A stretch of DNA of 64,000 nucleotides from NCBI RefSeq assembly GCF_005047355.1, contig NZ_SUMC01000025.1, forward strand, positions 1 through 64,000, given 5' to 3'. Within the stretch, counting starts at the first letter, position 1. Each line of letters begins with the position of its first letter. Source of the stretch: Actinacidiphila oryziradicis (GTDB lineage: Bacteria > Actinomycetota > Actinomycetes > Streptomycetales > Streptomycetaceae). This document shows positions 1 to 7,983 of this stretch, in pieces. Below the pieces are notes generated by a model. The model worked only from the letters and a program-made list of their open reading frames with translations, ran no database searches and was not told the origin of the DNA. Both the position numbers and the translations under genes were made by a program.

Positions 1-170
<170 letters not shown>

Positions 171-275
171 AGTTGCTCGCGTCCACTGTTTGGTTCCCGG
201 GTTGCGAACATTCGCACCGGTAGAGCCAGTCACTTAACTGAAGAGTGTGCTTGTTCGCCAACAACACCCGATGGT

Positions 276-392
276 GTTTCGGTGGTCATAGCGTTAGGGA
301 AACGCCCGGTTACATTCCGAACCCGGAAGCTAAGCCTTTCAGCGCCGATGGTACTGCAGGGGGGACCCTGTGGGAGAGTAGGACACCGCCGA
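276..392 (+). rRNA. 5S ribosomal RNA
   Basis: About 117 nt beginning GTTTCGGTGGTCATAGCG and ending near GACACCGCCGAAC. The ends pair as the 5S helix I, and the internal CCCGGTTACATTCCGAACCCGG block is diagnostic of 5S loops. It lies about 105 bases after the 23S tail in normal rrn order, so it belongs to the same transcript. Ends are accurate to a few bases. Confidence 0.95.
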
Positions 393-404
393 ACAATCTT
401 TGTG

Positions 405-449
405 GACCCTCGGTCCTGGCCTAAGCGCTGGGACCGAGGGTCTTTTTTT
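405..449 (+). terminator. rRNA operon intrinsic terminator
   Basis: A perfect 12-bp stem (GACCCTCGGTCC at 405-416 with its complement at 431-442) is followed directly by seven T residues (443-449). It sits just after 5S and closes the rrn operon. A real U-tract is uncommon in such GC-rich DNA. Confidence 0.93.
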
Positions 450-532
450 ATTTGATCCGCCGGTGCACAGCCACTCCTCCGGTAGGAGACACTGGCACTA
501 CAGCAGTACTGATCCGACAGGAGTCACCGTCG

Positions 533-2869
533 ATGTCCAACTCACCCGAAGACCGGTCGGACCGGCCCGAGCGCCGGGATTCGCGCCAGGGCAGTGGTGA
601 CCGGGGGGGCTTCCGTAGCGGCGGCCCGCGCCGGGACGGCGACCGCCCTGGCGGCGGTGCTGGCGGTGGTGGTTTCCGGCGTGACGACCGAGGCGGATTC
701 CGCCGTGACGATCGTCCGGGGTCCGACCGTGCCCGTACCGAGCGCCCGCGCGATGACCGTCCCCGTACCGAGCGCCCGCGCGATGACCGGGGTGGCAGTT
801 TCCGTCGTGATGACCGGCCGCGCTTTGACCGGTCGGCTGGTGATCGGCCTCGTACGGACCGGCCGCGTGATGACCGTCGTGATGACCGCCCCAGCGGTCC
901 CCGCCGTGAGGACGACCGTGGCGGCAGCTTCCGCCGTGATGACCGGCCGGCTGGTGATCGGCCCCATACTGACCGGCCTCGTGTCGATCGTCCGCGTGAT
1001 GACCGTCGTGATGACCGCGCCAGCGGTCCCCGCCGTGAGGACGACCGTGGCGGCAGCTTCCGCCGTGATGACCGGCCCCGGGACGACCGTGGCGGGAGCT
1101 TCCGTCCGCGTGAGGACCGGGGTGGCAGTTTCCGTCGTGATGACCGGCCGCGCTTTGACCGGCCGGCTGGTGATCGGCCCCGTACGGACCGGCCCCGTGT
1201 CGATCGTCCGCGTGATGACCGCGCCAGCGGTCCCCGCCGTGAGGACGACCGCGGCGGCAGCTTCCGTCGCGACGACCGGCCCCGGGACGACCGTGGCGGC
1301 AGCTTCCGTCCGCGTGAGGACCGGGGTGGCAGTTTCCGTCGTGATGACCGGCCGCGCTTTGACCGGCCGGCTGGTGATCGGCCCCGTACGGACCGGCCCC
1401 GTGTCGATCGTCCGCGTGATGACCGCGCCAGCGGTCCCCGCCGTGAGGACGACCGGGGTGGCAGCTTCCGTCGCGACGACCGTCCGCGTGAGGACCGGGG
1501 TGGCAGCTTCCGTCGCGACGACCGTCCGCGTGAGGACCGGGGTGGCAGTTTCCGTCGTGATGACCGGCCGCGCTTTGACCGGCCGGCTGGTGATCGGCCC
1601 CGTACGGACCGGCCGCGTGATGACCGTCGTGATGACCGCCCCAGCGGTCCCCGTCGTCAGGACGACCGCGGTGGCACCTTCCGCCGGGATGACCGGCCGG
1701 CTGGTGATCGGCCCCGTACGGACCGGCCCCGTACGGATCGGCCCCGTGTCGATCGTCCGCGTGATGACCGTCCGCGTGATGACCGCCCCAGCGGTCCCCG
1801 CCGTGAGGACGACCGTGGTGGCAGCTTCCGCCGGGATGACCGGCCGCGGGGTCCGCGTCGGGACGATGACCGGGGTCAGAGCCGTCGTCCGAGTGTTGAG
1901 GGGCGCGGGCGGTTCGAGAGCAGGGGCAGGGATGAGCGGCGTGAGGAGCGGGAGCCGGTCAAGCGGCTGCCGATTCCGGACGAGGTCACGGGTCAGGAGA
2001 TCGACCCAAGTGTGCGTCAGGAGCTGATGAGCCTGCCGAAGGGTCTCGCGGACGACGTGGCGCGCAACCTGGTCATGGTCGCTCAGCTGCTGGACGAGGA
2101 GCCGGACCGGGCATATGAGTACTCGCGGGTCGCCCTGCGGTTGGCATCGCGTGTGGCGGCGGTGCGTGAGGCCGCGGGGTTCGCGTCGTACGCGACCGAG
2201 AGGTACGCGGAGGCGCTGGCGGAGTTCCGCGCTACTCGCCGGATGACCGGCACGGTGGATCTCTGGCCGGTGATGGCGGACTGCGAGCGCGGTCTGGGCC
2301 GACCGGAGCGCGCGCTGGAGATGGCGGGTGCGCCGGAGGTGCAGAAGCTGGACCGGGCCGGTCAGGTGGAGATGCGGCTGGTCGCGGCCGGTGCTCGGCA
2401 GGACATGGGCCAGGCGGAGGCGGCGGTGGTGACGCTGCAGAGCTCCGAGCTCGCGTCGAGCGCTGTCCATCCGTGGACGGCGCGGCTGCGTTACGCGTAC
2501 GCGGACGCGCTGCTGGCGGTGGGCAGGGAGAGCGAGGCCCGCGACTGGTTCGCGAAGGCGCTGGAGGCCGACCAGAACGGCACGACGGACGCGTCCGACC
2601 GGCTTGCCCAGCTGGATGGTGTGGCGTTCGTGGACGCACTCGAGGAGGAGACCGAGGACGTGGTGCCCGACACCGCGACCGCCGAGGTCGCTTCGGCCGA
2701 CTCCGAAGTCCGGTCCGAAGTCCGGTCCGAAACCCAGCCCGAGTCCGAGTCCGAGTCCGAGTCCGAGCCCGAGCTCAAGCCCGAACCCGAGGACGATGTG
2801 ACCGACGAGGCCGACCCCTCGTTCCTGGACGCCCCGTTCAAGGAGCCGGTCCAGAGCGACGAGGACTGA
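533..2869 (+). CDS. Arg/Asp-rich repeat protein with C-terminal TPR-like domain
   Basis: 778 aa from the ATG at 533, preceded by CAGGAG at 519-524; an upstream in-frame ATG at 452 lies next to the rrn terminator and lacks a ribosome site. Residues ~1-470 are extremely low complexity, built from RDDRGGSFRRDDRP-like and GDRPRTDRPR-like blocks, so very likely disordered and highly charged. From ~490 the protein becomes a normal alpha-helical TPR-like domain (segments such as LRLASRVAAVREAAGFASY and ALEMAGAPEVQKLDRAG), ending in a Glu/Asp/Ser-rich acidic tail. In mycobacteria a TPR-type protein occupies the same place before the HAD phosphatase (Rv1691 position). Arg/Gly/Asp tracts suggest RNA or ribosome association, but that is inference. 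Function unknown. Confidence 0.85.
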   Translation: MSNSPEDRSDRPERRDSRQGSGDRGGFRSGGPRRDGDRPGGGAGGGGFRRDDRGGFRRDDRPGSDRARTERPRDDRPRTERPRDDRGGSFRRDDRPRFDRSAGDRPRTDRPRDDRRDDRPSGPRREDDRGGSFRRDDRPAGDRPHTDRPRVDRPRDDRRDDRASGPRREDDRGGSFRRDDRPRDDRGGSFRPREDRGGSFRRDDRPRFDRPAGDRPRTDRPRVDRPRDDRASGPRREDDRGGSFRRDDRPRDDRGGSFRPREDRGGSFRRDDRPRFDRPAGDRPRTDRPRVDRPRDDRASGPRREDDRGGSFRRDDRPREDRGGSFRRDDRPREDRGGSFRRDDRPRFDRPAGDRPRTDRPRDDRRDDRPSGPRRQDDRGGTFRRDDRPAGDRPRTDRPRTDRPRVDRPRDDRPRDDRPSGPRREDDRGGSFRRDDRPRGPRRDDDRGQSRRPSVEGRGRFESRGRDERREEREPVKRLPIPDEVTGQEIDPSVRQELMSLPKGLADDVARNLVMVAQLLDEEPDRAYEYSRVALRLASRVAAVREAAGFASYATERYAEALAEFRATRRMTGTVDLWPVMADCERGLGRPERALEMAGAPEVQKLDRAGQVEMRLVAAGARQDMGQAEAAVVTLQSSELASSAVHPWTARLRYAYADALLAVGRESEARDWFAKALEADQNGTTDASDRLAQLDGVAFVDALEEETEDVVPDTATAEVASADSEVRSEVRSETQPESESESESEPELKPEPEDDVTDEADPSFLDAPFKEPVQSDED
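690..1870 (+). repeat. tandem repeat array encoding the RD-rich region (204-bp period)
   Basis: Short blocks such as CGTGATGACCGGCCGCGCTTTGACC and GGTGGCAGTTTCCGTCGTGATGAC recur throughout. At larger scale a 204-bp unit (68 codons) is repeated in tandem: the same GCGCCAGCGG landmark occurs at 1017, 1221 and 1425. All lengths are multiples of three, so the frame is kept. Expected to vary in copy number and to be hard to assemble. Confidence 0.9.
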
Positions 2870-2909
2870 TCGGACGGCGGCCTGTCTGACGGCCGTACAA
2901 GCCGAAAAG

Positions 2910-2967
2910 CTGAACAAGAAGGAGGGGTGCACCCGTTGCCACGGGTGCACCCCTCCTTCTTGTTCAG
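2910..2967. terminator. bidirectional terminator between convergent genes
   Basis: A perfect 27-bp inverted repeat (2910-2936 and 2941-2967) with a 4-base TGCC loop. The left arm has GAACAAGAAGGAGG and the right arm ends in CCTTCTTGTTC, so the A/T-rich bases sit at the foot of the stem. It separates the TPR protein gene (+) from the DUF1015 gene (-), and the stop codon of the latter (2964-2966) lies inside the stem. Confidence 0.9.
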
Positions 2968-4217
2968 CCCAGGCCGAGGCTGCGCATCACAAGGCCGCTG
3001 GCCGGCTTGGGGCCGAAGGAGGTCGATTTGCGCGGCATGGTGATGCCCTGCCGGGCGAGTTCACGTACGACGGTCTCACGCACCGGGTGCAGCAGGACGG
3101 CCGTGCCGCCGTGCCGCTCCGCCTGCTCGACCGCGGCTTCGGGATCATGTATGTAGGCGATGTGCTCGGGGGCGTCGGGCACCTGCCATACATCCTCCAG
3201 GAGGAGGCTGTGCAGCACTGCGGCGTCGAGCCGACGCCAGGCCTCCGGGCGGTCGTGCGGTACGGACTGGTCGACGCGGTGCGGGTCGGGCAGGTCGAGG
3301 AGGCGGAAGCCGCCGTCGCCGCCCAGCAGGAAAGCGTTGCCCTCGACGGTGGCCGCATCGAGGACCGCCAGAGCGTCCTGCAGGTGCCGGCCCGGCAGTT
3401 CCCGGACGCGGAAGACACCTCGCACGGCGGCTACCGCTTCGGCGACGGGCAGGTTGGGCAGCACGCGGTGGATGGCGCGCACTCGCAACGGGTAGCGGGT
3501 GGTGTCCACCAGCAGCACCAGCCCGTAGTCCCAGGCGCTGGGGGCGGCCTGCTCGCCCTGGAGTTGGAGATAGGTCGCCCAGCGGTGGTGGCCGTCGGCG
3601 ATGAGTGCCTGGCGCGTCGACAGATCGGCATTGACGGCCGCGATCTCGTCCGGGTCGGTGACATGCCAGAGCCGGTGGCGGACGCCGTCCTCGGTGGTGG
3701 TGGTCAGCAGGGGCTCGCGCCCGGCGGTGCTTTCCACAACCTCGGCGGCTGTGGTGCCGTCCTGGTAGACGAGGAGCAGCGGTTCCAGGTTGGCGGCGGT
3801 GGCGCGCATGAGCGCGGCGCGGTCCGCGACCGGGCCGGGCATGACGTCCTCGTGCGGCAGTACGACGCGCTCGGCGGGCGGGGTGAGGCGCAGGGCGCCG
3901 ATCAGCCCGCGCTGGAGGAGGTCGCCGTCGCGCTGCTCGTACACATAGAGGGCCGGTTCGGGGTCGGGGGCCAGGACGCCCTCCTGCTGCCATTGGCAGA
4001 GCGTCCAGGCCGCCTGACTGGTGGCCTGGGGCAGGATGAGCCGGACGACGTTGTGCGGGTCTGCGGCGGCGAGGTGGAGCTGCCCGTCGGGGCGGATCAC
4101 GACGTCGTACGGTGGCGAGGTGACCGCGGCCAGGCTGCCGACCCGTTCGGGAACGTAGCGGAGCCCGCGGAAGGGCGCGAGCCGCAGGCCGCGCGCGGGG
4201 GACCTGGATGTGCTCAT
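2964..4217 (-). CDS. DUF1015 family protein (SerK-like)
   Basis: 417 aa, a usual length for DUF1015. Seen: an N-terminal block with the family's 'SPPYDVV' element at ~35, and the strongly conserved ADGHHRWATY motif near residue 210, followed by a C-terminal half rich in DPxRVD-type motifs. DUF1015 includes archaeal ADP-dependent serine kinases (SerK) and ParB/sulfiredoxin-fold relatives, so a free-serine kinase role is possible, but the bacterial members are mostly untested. The ATG at 4217 has no obvious ribosome site. It is transcribed divergently from the HAD phosphatase gene with a 76-base shared promoter region. Confidence 0.85.
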   Translation of the reverse strand: MSTSRSPARGLRLAPFRGLRYVPERVGSLAAVTSPPYDVVIRPDGQLHLAAADPHNVVRLILPQATSQAAWTLCQWQQEGVLAPDPEPALYVYEQRDGDLLQRGLIGALRLTPPAERVVLPHEDVMPGPVADRAALMRATAANLEPLLLVYQDGTTAAEVVESTAGREPLLTTTTEDGVRHRLWHVTDPDEIAAVNADLSTRQALIADGHHRWATYLQLQGEQAAPSAWDYGLVLLVDTTRYPLRVRAIHRVLPNLPVAEAVAAVRGVFRVRELPGRHLQDALAVLDAATVEGNAFLLGGDGGFRLLDLPDPHRVDQSVPHDRPEAWRRLDAAVLHSLLLEDVWQVPDAPEHIAYIHDPEAAVEQAERHGGTAVLLHPVRETVVRELARQGITMPRKSTSFGPKPASGLVMRSLGLG

Positions 4218-4293
4218 CAGCGCATGCTACGCGGGTTGCGCGGGTGAGGAATGATCGAGCGGAACAGTCAGACGTATGAGGAGCGAATGAGCT

Positions 4294-5301
4294 ATGAGCC
4301 ACCGGACGGGCCTGAGCGGCAGCGAACAATCGTTGGACGTTGCGTATGACACGGCTTTGCTCGACCTCGACGGCGTCGTATATGCGGGTGGTGACGCAAT
4401 CGCTCATGCCGTCGAATCGCTTGGCGCCGCGCGCGGGCACGGCATGCGCCTCGCATATGTGACGAACAATGCGGCCCGCACCCCTGAGGCGGTGGCTGAG
4501 CATCTGACCCGGCTCGGAGTGCCTGCCGAGCCGGGCGAGGTGATTACCTCCGCCCAGGCGGTGGCCCGGTTGATCGCCGATCAGGTGCCGACAGGCGCGC
4601 GGGTGCTGGCGATCGGGGGTGAGGGGCTGCTGGCGGCGCTGCGGGAGCGTGGGCTGGAGCCGGTGGGGTCGGCGGACGACGATCCGGCGGCAGTGGTGCA
4701 GGGGTATGCGCCGACGGTCGGCTGGGAGCAGCTCGCGGAGGCGTCGTACGCGGTGAACCGGGGCGTGCCGTGGTTCGCGTCCAATACGGATCTGACGATC
4801 CCCACGGCGCGAGGCAAGGCGCCGGGCAACGGTGCGCTCGTGGAGGTCGTACGGATCGCGACGGGTGCCGAGCCGCAGATCGCGGGCAAGCCGCTGCCGC
4901 CCATGCACCGCGAGACGGTGATCCGTACGGGAGCACGGCGGCCGTTGGTGGTCGGGGACCGGCTGGACACCGACATCGAGGGTGCGAACGCAGCCGGGGT
5001 CGACTCGCTGCTGGTCCTGACGGGTGTCTCGACGCCGGCGCAGCTGCTGGCCGCGGAGCCGAAGTACCGGCCGACCTACGTCGACGCGGATCTGCGGGGG
5101 CTGCTGGTGCCGCAGCCGGCAGCCGAGGGGGCCCGGTGCGGCGGCTGGGTGGCGTCGGCGGGTGACGAGGGGCTTGTCCTGGAGGGTGAGGGCGCGCAGC
5201 TGGACGGGCTGCGAGCGTTGTGCGGGGCGGCCTGGACGGCGGCGGGGGAGGGCTCGTACGGCAGGGACACGGGCAAGGCGCTGGCCCGGCTGGGACTTTA
5301 G
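4294..5301 (+). CDS. HAD-IIA family phosphatase (glycerol-3-phosphate phosphatase-like)
   Basis: 335 aa. HAD motif I is DLDGVVY (residues ~23-29), motif II is the VTNNAART block at ~56, and motif III/IV is GDRLDTDIEGANAAG at ~217, all typical of the NagD/PGP (HAD-IIA) subfamily. The mycobacterial gene in this exact neighbourhood, Rv1692, is a glycerol-3-phosphate phosphatase, which makes phospholipid-head recycling the best guess; 2-phosphoglycolate is the other usual substrate. The ATG at 4294 follows GAGGAG (4278-4283). Two earlier in-frame signals are absent. The last ~60 residues are less conserved. Confidence 0.88.
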   Translation: MSHRTGLSGSEQSLDVAYDTALLDLDGVVYAGGDAIAHAVESLGAARGHGMRLAYVTNNAARTPEAVAEHLTRLGVPAEPGEVITSAQAVARLIADQVPTGARVLAIGGEGLLAALRERGLEPVGSADDDPAAVVQGYAPTVGWEQLAEASYAVNRGVPWFASNTDLTIPTARGKAPGNGALVEVVRIATGAEPQIAGKPLPPMHRETVIRTGARRPLVVGDRLDTDIEGANAAGVDSLLVLTGVSTPAQLLAAEPKYRPTYVDADLRGLLVPQPAAEGARCGGWVASAGDEGLVLEGEGAQLDGLRALCGAAWTAAGEGSYGRDTGKALARLGL

Positions 5302-5509
5302 GCAGGGTCCGGCGGACCGGGTTGCCTGCGGCGCCCGGGAGGCTCCCGCGGCCGTCCTGGGGCGGCTGGAAGTCGTAGCTCCCGTTCGGGGGTGAGCTGT
5401 GCTGTCCGCAGCACCTTGAGTTGGAAGAAGCGGTACGGATCTGGATCGGTGGCCCTGGGCGCCTCACCTCTCGGGAGGGCGACGGTACGGGAAGGGCGAC
5501 CTTACCGAG
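5302..5509. other. intergenic, convergent genes
   Basis: About 200 bases between the HAD phosphatase gene and the SCP2 gene, which converge. GC-rich; no clear gene and no strong hairpin with a T-tract was found. Confidence 0.5.
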
Positions 5510-5857
5510 TTACAGCAGTGAGCGCAGCCGCAGCAAGTCCCGGAATCCCGCCTGCAGCTTCACCCGGCCGGTGCCCCACGCCTTCGCGAAGGGCAGCTGT
5601 CCGTGGACCATCGCCACCAAGTCGTCACCGGACATCGTCAGCCGGATCTGCGCGCGCTCGGACGGCAGACCCTCCTCGGTCGTCACATCCTGGATATGGC
5701 CGCCTGCCAGCCGTCCGACGAAGGTCATGTCCAGGTCGGTGATGTGGCAGCTGAGCGAGCGGTCGAGCGCGGCGGCGCTGCGGATGTCGCCGTCAGCCTT
5801 CGCAAGGGTCTCCGACAGCCGGTCGAGTGCGTAGCGGCACTCCTCGATGGTCGCCAT
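5510..5857 (-). CDS. SCP2 sterol-binding domain protein
   Basis: 115 aa, starting MATIEECRYALDRLSETLA. The whole protein is a single SCP2-type fold: strand patterns such as DMTFVGRLAGGHIQDV, IRLTMSGDDLVAMVHGQ and a C-terminal hydrophobic helix in GFRDLLRLRSLL are typical of small stand-alone actinobacterial SCP2 proteins that may bind lipids. The ATG at 5857 is preceded on the minus strand by GGAGA at a spacing of about 12; longer open frame upstream has no ribosome site. Ligand unknown. It is divergent from the Lys/Ala-rich protein gene. Confidence 0.8.
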   Translation of the reverse strand: MATIEECRYALDRLSETLAKADGDIRSAAALDRSLSCHITDLDMTFVGRLAGGHIQDVTTEEGLPSERAQIRLTMSGDDLVAMVHGQLPFAKAWGTGRVKLQAGFRDLLRLRSLL

Positions 5858-6052
5858 CGGTGGTGCGTCTCCTGTGTTCGGGTGGTGCGGGGTGCGGTGC
5901 GCGACACCTGGGCAGCCTTGGCGCGCGGCCAAGGCGCCGCGATCGCGCGCGTATCGGTCGAAGGTACCGCAGGGCGCTGTCGGTGGGACGTGGGACGGTA
6001 GGCGGTAGCGTCATGACCATCGGTGTCAATGGTGAGGTGAGGAGTGAGGTCA

Positions 6053-6919
6053 ATGCGGGACGCGCTGCGAACGTGTCTGCAGATCGCGGGCGGCCTGGCC
6101 GAGGCCACCCGGCGGAGGACGGCGCATGCCGCCAGGGAACTTCTCGATCAGGCCGGGATAGATGTTGACGACCTCCAGCGGAAGATCGGCGAGCGGATTC
6201 CGCCGGAGGTTCAGACGCTCACGGATGAGCTGATCGCGTCCGGGCGTGCCAATCGCGACCTCCTGACCGGGCTCATCCGGGAGGAAGTCGACAAGACGTT
6301 GAGCCGGGTCGGCCGGATCGCCGACGAGGTCACCAAGGTCGGCGTCGTCCTGGAGGTGCTCGAGCGCCGGGTGCGCAACCTTGAGGCCGAAGAGCCACTC
6401 CAGGACGACGCCCCTTCGGAGGCGGCCCCGGAGGCGGCGCCGGTGGCCGATGAGGCCGGCCCGGGAGCAGGCACGGACGCGGATGCCGGGGCGGCGGCTC
6501 CGGGCAGGGCTCGTCCCGCCCGTAAGACCGTGCAGGCGGAGAAGTCGGCGGCCGCCGGGGCCGGGGCCGCTCCGCCCGCGAAGAAGGCTTCGTCCTCCAA
6601 GAGCGTCGCTGGGAAGCCCGCTGTCAAGTCCGGCGAGGCTGCTCCGGCCGGTGCGAAAACCGCGAAGGCGCCGGTGAAGAAGGCCGCTGCGAAGAAGGCC
6701 GCCGCGAAGAAGGCCACGCCTGCCGCGACGCCCGCGACGGCACCTGCGAAAAAGACCGCAGCGAAGAAGACCGCAGCGAAGAAGACCGCTGCGAAGAAGA
6801 CCGCAGCGAAGAAGACCACGGCGAAGAAGACCACGGCGAGGCCGACGGCCAAGAAGGCCGCGCCCGCCGCTGGGCGTACCACGACCGGGGGGCCGGACAC
6901 GGAGGCAAAGAATGAGTGA
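6053..6919 (+). CDS. coiled-coil protein with histone H1-like Lys/Ala tail (phasin/PhaF-like layout)
   Basis: 288 aa from the ATG at 6053 (GGAG at 6041-6044); a GTG at 6044 is possible. Residues ~1-110 are helical with heptad-like spacing (IREEVDKTLSRVGRIADEV, then VLEVLERRVRNLE), resembling phasin-type or coiled-coil proteins. An acidic Ala/Glu linker follows, and the last ~120 residues are AAKKTA-type repeats like those of histone H1, AlgP, PhaF and the HupS tail, which bind DNA non-specifically. The layout suggests a DNA- or granule-associated structural protein; inference only. The stop overlaps the next gene's start by 8 bases, and the gene leads the tlyA-nadK-recN run. Confidence 0.75.
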   Translation: MRDALRTCLQIAGGLAEATRRRTAHAARELLDQAGIDVDDLQRKIGERIPPEVQTLTDELIASGRANRDLLTGLIREEVDKTLSRVGRIADEVTKVGVVLEVLERRVRNLEAEEPLQDDAPSEAAPEAAPVADEAGPGAGTDADAGAAAPGRARPARKTVQAEKSAAAGAGAAPPAKKASSSKSVAGKPAVKSGEAAPAGAKTAKAPVKKAAAKKAAAKKATPAATPATAPAKKTAAKKTAAKKTAAKKTAAKKTTAKKTTARPTAKKAAPAAGRTTTGGPDTEAKNE

Positions 6920-7169
6920 GCCGCTGAACGGCGAGGCGCTCGGGGCCGTAGGGGTGGGCGCGGGGACGCAACCCGTGGAGCCCGCCACAAGCGGGCCCTC
7001 AGCGCTGGGGGTCGTCGTGGCCCCGACTGGGAATGAGGAGGTTGACGCGCTGATCGAGCGGCTGGGCGATGCGGATGCCCTGCCCACCCAGAGTCATATC
7101 GAGGTGTACGAAGATGTGCACCGTGGGCTGCGTGACGCGCTCACCGCACTCGACGACAACAGGAGCTGA
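6912..7169 (+). CDS. small conserved hypothetical protein upstream of tlyA
   Basis: 85 aa; the ATG at 6912 overlaps the end of the preceding gene, implying translational coupling. The N-terminal half is Gly/Ala/Pro-rich and probably flexible; the C-terminal half has the motif ALIERLGDADALPTQSHIE and a helical VYEDVHRGLRDALTALD end. A similarly small protein lies between the HAD phosphatase and tlyA in mycobacteria (Rv1693 position). No recognised domain and no signal peptide. Function unknown. Confidence 0.75.
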   Translation: MSEPLNGEALGAVGVGAGTQPVEPATSGPSALGVVVAPTGNEEVDALIERLGDADALPTQSHIEVYEDVHRGLRDALTALDDNRS

Positions 7170-7176
7170 ACCGTAC

Positions 7177-7983
7177 GTGGCACGACGCCGACTCGACGCC
7201 GAGCTGGTGCGCCGAAATCTCGCCCGCTCGCGCGAGCACGCCGGGCAGCTGATCGCTGCAGGCCGGGTGACCATCGGCGGTACGACCGCGACGAAAGCGG
7301 CGACGCAGGTGGAGACCAGCGCGGCCGTGGTCGTGGCGAAAGATGACCATGACCCGGACTATGTGTCGCGCGGGGGCCACAAGCTCGCGGGTGCGCTCGC
7401 CGCGTTCGTTCCGCTCGGGCTGCGAGTGGAAGGCCGCCGGGCGCTGGACGCGGGGGCGTCGACGGGCGGTTTCACCGATGTGCTGCTGCGCAATGGCGCG
7501 GCGCATGTGGTGGCCGTCGATGTCGGTTACGGGCAGCTCGCGTGGTCGCTGCAGAGTGACGAGCGGGTCTCCGTGAAGGACCGCACAAATGTGCGTGAAC
7601 TTGTGCTGGAACAGATCGATGGCACGCCGGTTGACCTGGTTGTCGGCGATCTGTCGTTCATCCCGCTGGGCCTGGTCCTGCCGGCGCTGGTGCGGTGTGC
7701 CGCGCCTGAAGCGGACCTGGTGCTGATGGTCAAGCCGCAGTTCGAGGTGGGCAAGGACCGCCTCGGCAGTGGTGGTGTCGTACGGAGCACGCAATTGCGC
7801 GCCGAAACCGTCCGCCATGTCGCCGAACAGGCGGCCGGGCTGGGCCTCGGGGTGCTGGGCGTGACCGCAAGTCCGTTGCCGGGACCGTCCGGCAACGTGG
7901 AGTACTTTCTGTGGCTGCGCGCCGGGGCGCCAGAACTCGACCCGGCGGATATCGACCGTGCTGTGGCGGAGGGGCCCCGTTGA
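7177..7983 (+). CDS. tlyA: TlyA family rRNA 2'-O-methyltransferase (S4 + FtsJ-like)
   Basis: 268 aa from the GTG at 7177 (AGGAG at 7161-7165), the same length as mycobacterial TlyA. Residues ~1-65 are an S4 RNA-binding domain (ARRRLDAELVRRNLARSREH). The Rossmann methyltransferase follows: LDAGASTGGFTDVLL is the SAM-binding motif, and K-D-K-E type catalytic residues appear in SRGGHKLAG, VVGDLSFIPL, LMVKPQFEVG and SGNVEYF. TlyA methylates 16S C1409 and 23S C1920 (E. coli numbering) and sets capreomycin/viomycin sensitivity. The stop TGA overlaps the nadK start. Confidence 0.95.
   Translation: MARRRLDAELVRRNLARSREHAGQLIAAGRVTIGGTTATKAATQVETSAAVVVAKDDHDPDYVSRGGHKLAGALAAFVPLGLRVEGRRALDAGASTGGFTDVLLRNGAAHVVAVDVGYGQLAWSLQSDERVSVKDRTNVRELVLEQIDGTPVDLVVGDLSFIPLGLVLPALVRCAAPEADLVLMVKPQFEVGKDRLGSGGVVRSTQLRAETVRHVAEQAAGLGLGVLGVTASPLPGPSGNVEYFLWLRAGAPELDPADIDRAVAEGPR

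Noticed and set aside
171..275. tRNA in the 23S-5S spacer
   Set aside because: No cloverleaf or T-loop GTTCRAATC pattern; the spacer is too short to hold one comfortably.
690..1870. Repeat array as a CRISPR
   Set aside because: Repeats are contiguous, in frame and coding, with no unique spacers of regular length.
542..2950. An open minus-strand frame of 800 codons and a 477-codon plus-strand frame opposite/inside the RD-rich gene
   Set aside because: They result from the GC-rich tandem repeats of 533-2869; the proteins are meaningless Thr/Val/Arg repeats and the TPR-like domain exists only in the chosen frame.
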